A DNA stretch of 64,000 bases from CAG-217 sp963605415. GTDB taxonomy: Bacteria > Bacillota > Clostridia > Oscillospirales > Acutalibacteraceae. The position numbers and the translations under genes were made by a program. Positions within the stretch are counted from its first letter, which is position 1; every line of letters starts with the position of its first letter. Under the pieces are notes generated by a model. That model had not been told where the DNA came from. It ran no database searches and saw nothing but the letters and a program-made list of their open reading frames with translations. Shown here piece by piece: positions 60,235 to 64,000 of this stretch. The stretch covers positions 62,001 to 126,000 of the forward strand of contig CAVCUL010000001.1 in the NCBI GenBank assembly GCA_963605415.1, in the 5' to 3' direction.

Positions 60235-62472
60235 TCAAAAGGTCAGCTGCTCGCCAATGTCTGCCGCCGAGGGCAGTGCGCCCGCTGCCGGCAGGTTCTT
60301 GGCACGGTAGCGCCAGGGCTTCTCAAACTCGCCCTCTTTATATAAATACATACCGGTGACCTTTTTATTCTTCTTTAAGGTCATGGCAGAAATACCAATG
60401 GTGTCCTTGGTGGACTTGGCCAACACAGCGCCGGTGTTCAGCAGCAGCTTGCGCCCGCTGTCGGAGCACAGCACCACTTCCGTATCCTCCGGAATATACA
60501 TAGCCGCCGCCAAAGGCGATTTGGCAGAATAGGCGTTGATCAATTTCTTGCGGTTGGTCTTGGTCTGGTACGCAGTTACATCCACCTTGGCAAACTTGCC
60601 GTTCTCAAAAGCAAAGAGCATATAGCCCTTGTATTGGCGAATCAGTGCCATATATACCGGCTGCTCATCCTCCTCCATCTCCAGCTTACCAGCCACATAC
60701 TCGCCCAGCTGGGAGGCCTTGCCGTCCTCAAAGTCAGACAGGCGGGACTTGTACACCTGGTGGTGGTTGGTAAAGAACAGCAGCTCGTCCCGGTTGGAGG
60801 CTTCCTCCTCCCGGAGCATACTGTCGCCCTCCTTGAGCTTTTGCTCACCGCTCAGGCGCAGGTTGGCGGTCTTGATTTTCTTCAAATACCCCTCGGCAGA
60901 CAGGAACACGGTCACCGGGTAGTCCGGCGCCTCCTGCTCCGTCTCCGGCGCAGCCTCCTGCACATCATAGAGAATTTCCGACCGGCGGCCGGTGTCATAC
61001 TTCTGGGCCACCGCCTGCAACTCGCCCACGATCACCTTTTTCATCTTGTTTTGGCTGGAGAGCACTTCCTCCAGCTGGGCAATCTCGTTCTCCAAATTCT
61101 CAATATCCTGAATGCGCTTGAGGATGTACTCCCGGTTCAGGTGGCGCAGCTTGATCTCCGCCACATACTCCGCCTGGGTCTCGTCAATGCCAAAGCCGAT
61201 CATCAAATTGGGCACCACATCCGCCTCTGCCTTGGTCTCCCGCACAATCTTAATTGCCTTGTCAATATCCAGCAGGATCTTGGACAGACCCTTGAGCAAA
61301 TGCAGCTGGTCCCGCTTTTTGTTCAGCATAAAGGTCAAGCGGCGGCGCACACATTCCAGGCGAAAGTCGATCCACGCCATCAGCAACTCCCGCACGCCGT
61401 AGACCTTGGGCTTGCCGTCTACCAACACATTGAAGTTGCAGCTGAAGCTGTCCTCCAAAGGGGTCATCTTATAAAGCCGCAGCATCAAATCGTCTGCATT
61501 CACGCCCCGCTTCAGGTCAATGGTAATCTTCAGACCAGTCAGATCCGTTTCGTCTCGAATATCGCTGATCTCCCGCACCTTGTTGGTCTTAACCAGCTCC
61601 ACAATCTTGTCAATGATCGCCTCGGCGGTGGTGGTGGGCGGGATCTCCGTTACATCAATGCAGTTGTATTTTTTGTCATAGGTGTACTTGGCGCGCACCC
61701 GCACAGAACCGCGGCCGGTGTCATAGATCTTATCCAGCTCCGATTTGTTATAGAGAATGTAGCCGCCGCCTACAAAGTCCGGCGCCAGCAGGGTATCCGC
61801 GACCACATGGGCCGGGTTTTTGATCAGGGCGATGGTGGTGTCGCACACTTCCTTTAAGTTAAAAGAAGCGATAGACGAGGCCATACCTACGGCGATGCCG
61901 GTGGTCACATTACAGAGAATGGACGGAAAGGTCACCGGCAGCAAGGTCGGCTCTTTCATGGTGTTGTCGTAGTTGTCTACAAAATCCACCGTGTCCTTAT
62001 TGATGTCGTCAAACAGCTCGCGGCAGATGGGCGCCAGCTTGGCCTCTGTGTAACGAGAAGCGGCGTACATCATATTTTTGCTATAGGCTTTACCGAAGTT
62101 GCCCTTAGACTCCACATAGGGGTACAGCAGGCTCTCATTGCCCCGGGACAGGCGGATCATGGTGTCATAAATGGCCGCGTCGCCGTGCGGGTTCAGCTGC
62201 ATGGTGCGCCCCACAATGTTGGCGCTCTTAATAAAGCCGCCGGTGAGCAGCTTCATATTGTACATGGTATAGAGCAGCTTGCGGTGGGAGGGCTTAAAGC
62301 CGTCAATCTCCGGCAAGGCGCGGGAGAGGATCACGCTCATGGCGTAGGGCATATAGTTGCTCTTCAGGGTGTCCACGATCGGCTCCGTCTGCACGGTGCC
62401 GGCGCCTTTGATATGCACATTCTCGTCCAGCTTCCCGGCCACCGGGCGCTGGTCCTTTTTCTTTCTTGGCAA
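60235..62472 (-). CDS. parC: DNA topoisomerase IV subunit A
   Basis: 745 aa, type IIA topoisomerase breakage-reunion subunit. The catalytic Tyr is in AASRYTEAK (about residue 142). GFKPSHRKLLYTMYNM and GDAAIYDTMIRLSRG form the winged-helix region. A C-terminal beta-propeller-like half follows. I do not see the GyrA-box (QRRGGKG), so ParC is favoured over GyrA. It starts 14 bp after parE. The N-terminus MPRKKKDQRPVAGKLDEN is basic. Confidence 0.88.
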   Translation of the reverse strand: MPRKKKDQRPVAGKLDENVHIKGAGTVQTEPIVDTLKSNYMPYAMSVILSRALPEIDGFKPSHRKLLYTMYNMKLLTGGFIKSANIVGRTMQLNPHGDAAIYDTMIRLSRGNESLLYPYVESKGNFGKAYSKNMMYAASRYTEAKLAPICRELFDDINKDTVDFVDNYDNTMKEPTLLPVTFPSILCNVTTGIAVGMASSIASFNLKEVCDTTIALIKNPAHVVADTLLAPDFVGGGYILYNKSELDKIYDTGRGSVRVRAKYTYDKKYNCIDVTEIPPTTTAEAIIDKIVELVKTNKVREISDIRDETDLTGLKITIDLKRGVNADDLMLRLYKMTPLEDSFSCNFNVLVDGKPKVYGVRELLMAWIDFRLECVRRRLTFMLNKKRDQLHLLKGLSKILLDIDKAIKIVRETKAEADVVPNLMIGFGIDETQAEYVAEIKLRHLNREYILKRIQDIENLENEIAQLEEVLSSQNKMKKVIVGELQAVAQKYDTGRRSEILYDVQEAAPETEQEAPDYPVTVFLSAEGYLKKIKTANLRLSGEQKLKEGDSMLREEEASNRDELLFFTNHHQVYKSRLSDFEDGKASQLGEYVAGKLEMEEDEQPVYMALIRQYKGYMLFAFENGKFAKVDVTAYQTKTNRKKLINAYSAKSPLAAAMYIPEDTEVVLCSDSGRKLLLNTGAVLAKSTKDTIGISAMTLKKNKKVTGMYLYKEGEFEKPWRYRAKNLPAAGALPSAADIGEQLTF

Positions 62473-62485
62473 TGAACTCCCCTCC

Positions 62486-64000
62486 TTAGCTTACATCTGC
62501 GGCGTCCAGGTACAGGTAGCCGTAGTCTGCAATATATTCTTTGCGGCCCTCCAGGTTGTCCCCCAGCAGCAGGTCAAAGAACTTGGAGGTCTCCTCTGCG
62601 TCGGACGGGGTCACCTGGATAATGCGGCGGGTGGCCGGGTTCATAGTGGTCAGGGCCATCATCTCCGCCTCGTTCTCACCAAGGCCTTTGGACCGCTGCA
62701 CCGTATAGGGCGCGTCGCCGATCTCTGCCTTGATCTGATCCATCTCTACCTCATTATAAGCAAAGTAGGTCTGGCCCTTGCAAGTCACCTCATACAGCGG
62801 GGACTCGGCAATATATACCTTGCCCGCCTCGATGAGCTTGGGCATTAAGCGATAGATCATCGTTAAAATCAGGGTGCGGATCTGGAAACCGTCCACATCC
62901 GCATCGGTACAGATGAGCACTTTGTTCCACCGCAAGTTGTCCATATCAAAGGCGGACAGGTCCTTGGCGGCCTTGGAGCGCACTTCCACTCCACAACCCA
63001 GTACCTTGATCAGGTCGGTGATAATCTCGTTCTTAAAGATCTTGTCATACTCGGACTTTAAGCAGTTAAGGATCTTGCCGCGCACCGGGATCACCGCCTG
63101 GAAACGGGCGTCCCGGGCCTGCTTGCAAGCACCCAATGCAGAGTCGCCCTCCACAATAAATACCTCTCGCTCGTTCACATCCTTAGAACGGCAGTCCACA
63201 AACTTTTGAATACGGTTTGTCATATCCATCTTGGACTGCAAGGTGGATTTTAAGGTCTTGCGGGTGTTCTCCGCCTTTACACGGGCGCGCATATTCACCA
63301 GCACCTGGTTGGCGATCTTCTCCGCCTCCATCTTGTTCTCAATGAAGTACACTTCCAGGGATTTGCGGAAGAAGTCGGTCATGGCCTCCTGGATAAACTT
63401 ATTGGTAATGGCCTTTTTGGTCTGGTTCTCGTAAGAGGTGTTGGTGGAGAAGGAGGACACCACGAAGATCACGCAGTCCTCCACATCCTGAATATTGATC
63501 TGATTATCTGATTTGGCGTACTTGTTATTGGCTTTCAGATAGGCGTTGATTTGGCTCACAAAGGCGCTGCGAAAGGCCTTTTCCGGCGAACCGCCGTGCT
63601 CCAAAAAGCTGGAGTTGTGGTAATACTCTTTCAGCTGGGTTTTCAGCGAAAAGCACACTGCCGCCTTGATCTTCAGCTTATAGTCTTTCAGGTCTGCACG
63701 GTCGCGGCCCACCCGCTCGCACTCCCAGTATTGGGGCGTGGTAAAAGCGGTGTTCCCTGCCAGCTCCGCCACATAGTCCTGAATACCGTTTTGGTAGCAG
63801 AATTCGGTGGTGTCGAACTTGCCGCCGGCAGTCTCCTCCTTGAGCACAAAGTGCACACCGTCATTGACGATAGCCTGACGCTTCATAGTGGATACAAACC
63901 ACTCCCGGGGAATATTGATATCTGTAAACACCTGAATATCCGGCTTCCAACGAATGCGAGAACCGGTGTCCCGCTTAGAATACGGTTCCTTGTGCAGACC
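62486..64000 (-). CDS. parE: DNA topoisomerase IV subunit B (C-terminal part, cut by window edge)
   Basis: The visible part (about 505 codons) runs to the right edge. The first residues GLHKEPYSKRDTGSRIRWKPDIQVF are the end of the ATPase domain. FIVEGDSALGACKQARD and LICTDADVDGFQIRTL are the Toprim motifs with Glu and DxD. It closes with YIADYGYLYLDAADVS. The N-terminal ATP-binding part lies beyond 64000. Pairs with parC 14 bp downstream to decatenate chromosomes. Confidence 0.92.
   Translation of the reverse strand, partial: GLHKEPYSKRDTGSRIRWKPDIQVFTDINIPREWFVSTMKRQAIVNDGVHFVLKEETAGGKFDTTEFCYQNGIQDYVAELAGNTAFTTPQYWECERVGRDRADLKDYKLKIKAAVCFSLKTQLKEYYHNSSFLEHGGSPEKAFRSAFVSQINAYLKANNKYAKSDNQINIQDVEDCVIFVVSSFSTNTSYENQTKKAITNKFIQEAMTDFFRKSLEVYFIENKMEAEKIANQVLVNMRARVKAENTRKTLKSTLQSKMDMTNRIQKFVDCRSKDVNEREVFIVEGDSALGACKQARDARFQAVIPVRGKILNCLKSEYDKIFKNEIITDLIKVLGCGVEVRSKAAKDLSAFDMDNLRWNKVLICTDADVDGFQIRTLILTMIYRLMPKLIEAGKVYIAESPLYEVTCKGQTYFAYNEVEMDQIKAEIGDAPYTVQRSKGLGENEAEMMALTTMNPATRRIIQVTPSDAEETSKFFDLLLGDNLEGRKEYIADYGYLYLDAADVS

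Overview
The window is a contiguous piece of a chromosome from a moderately GC-rich, low-redundancy Firmicute, most likely an anaerobic gut-type clostridium (Oscillospiraceae/Ruminococcaceae-like). The evidence is gene order and family content: tepA-ylzJ-ftsK/spoIIIE, rplS-ylqF-rnhB-yraN, tig-clpP-clpX-lon-ysxC, paired TIGR03960/TIGR03936-type radical SAM genes, a valine T-box leader, Rex, acetate kinase, lactate dehydrogenase, formate-THF ligase and DUF1292/DUF1540 proteins. The assignment is inference; no rRNA is present. There is no prophage, insertion sequence or CRISPR array, and almost every base is housekeeping gene or a short regulatory gap.

Layout. 1-3.4 kb: folC and valS (minus) behind a T-box leader. 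3.4-4.9 kb: an RNA-rich gap holding a candidate ~530-nt structured non-coding RNA with its own promoter and terminator (the most interesting object in the window), a DUF1292 gene, a probable 6S RNA and tRNA-Leu(UAG). 4.9-11.2 kb (minus): tepA, ylzJ-like, a UppP-like protein lacking its catalytic residues, ftsK/spoIIIE and a YgiQ radical SAM gene. 11.3-15.9 kb (plus): aconitase, isocitrate dehydrogenase, rex and an unrecognised protein. 16-22 kb (minus): ldh, a phosphoribosyltransferase, a HIT protein, alaS, a YdbC/PC4-like protein and ackA. tmcAL runs divergently from ackA. 23.2-30 kb (minus): lacZ, comEC (degenerate C-terminal domain), holA and an RNase M5-like Toprim gene in overlapping array.

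30-38.6 kb: a FemAB-type gene with alanine racemase (plus), a membrane protein (minus), a lipoprotein (plus), fhs-tsaE-tsaB-rpiB (minus) and a rodA/ftsW gene (plus). 38.7-46.7 kb (minus): the protein quality-control cluster tig-clpP-clpX and lon-ysxC-lysA, with a palindrome over the likely clpP promoter. 46.7-55 kb: a metallophosphoesterase, a DUF1540 mini-protein, thrC, yraN-rnhB-ylqF, rplS with a probable L19 leader, the two radical SAM-family genes, an M50 protease and ruvX. 55-64 kb (minus): a histidine phosphatase, a class A PBP, a DEDDh exonuclease with a zinc ribbon, secG, a stretch of short dispersed repeats, and the topoisomerase IV pair parC-parE, with parE running off the right edge.

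Functionally the window covers translation quality (valS, alaS, tsaB/E, tmcAL, tRNA, T-box), envelope and chromosome segregation (ftsK, rodA, PBP1A, FemAB, alr, UppP-like, parC/E), fermentative redox balance (ldh, ackA, rex, acn/icd) and proteolysis. Start sites were chosen from Shine-Dalgarno sequences and family length. Promoters are pattern calls: -35/-10 boxes with 17- or 18-nt spacing.
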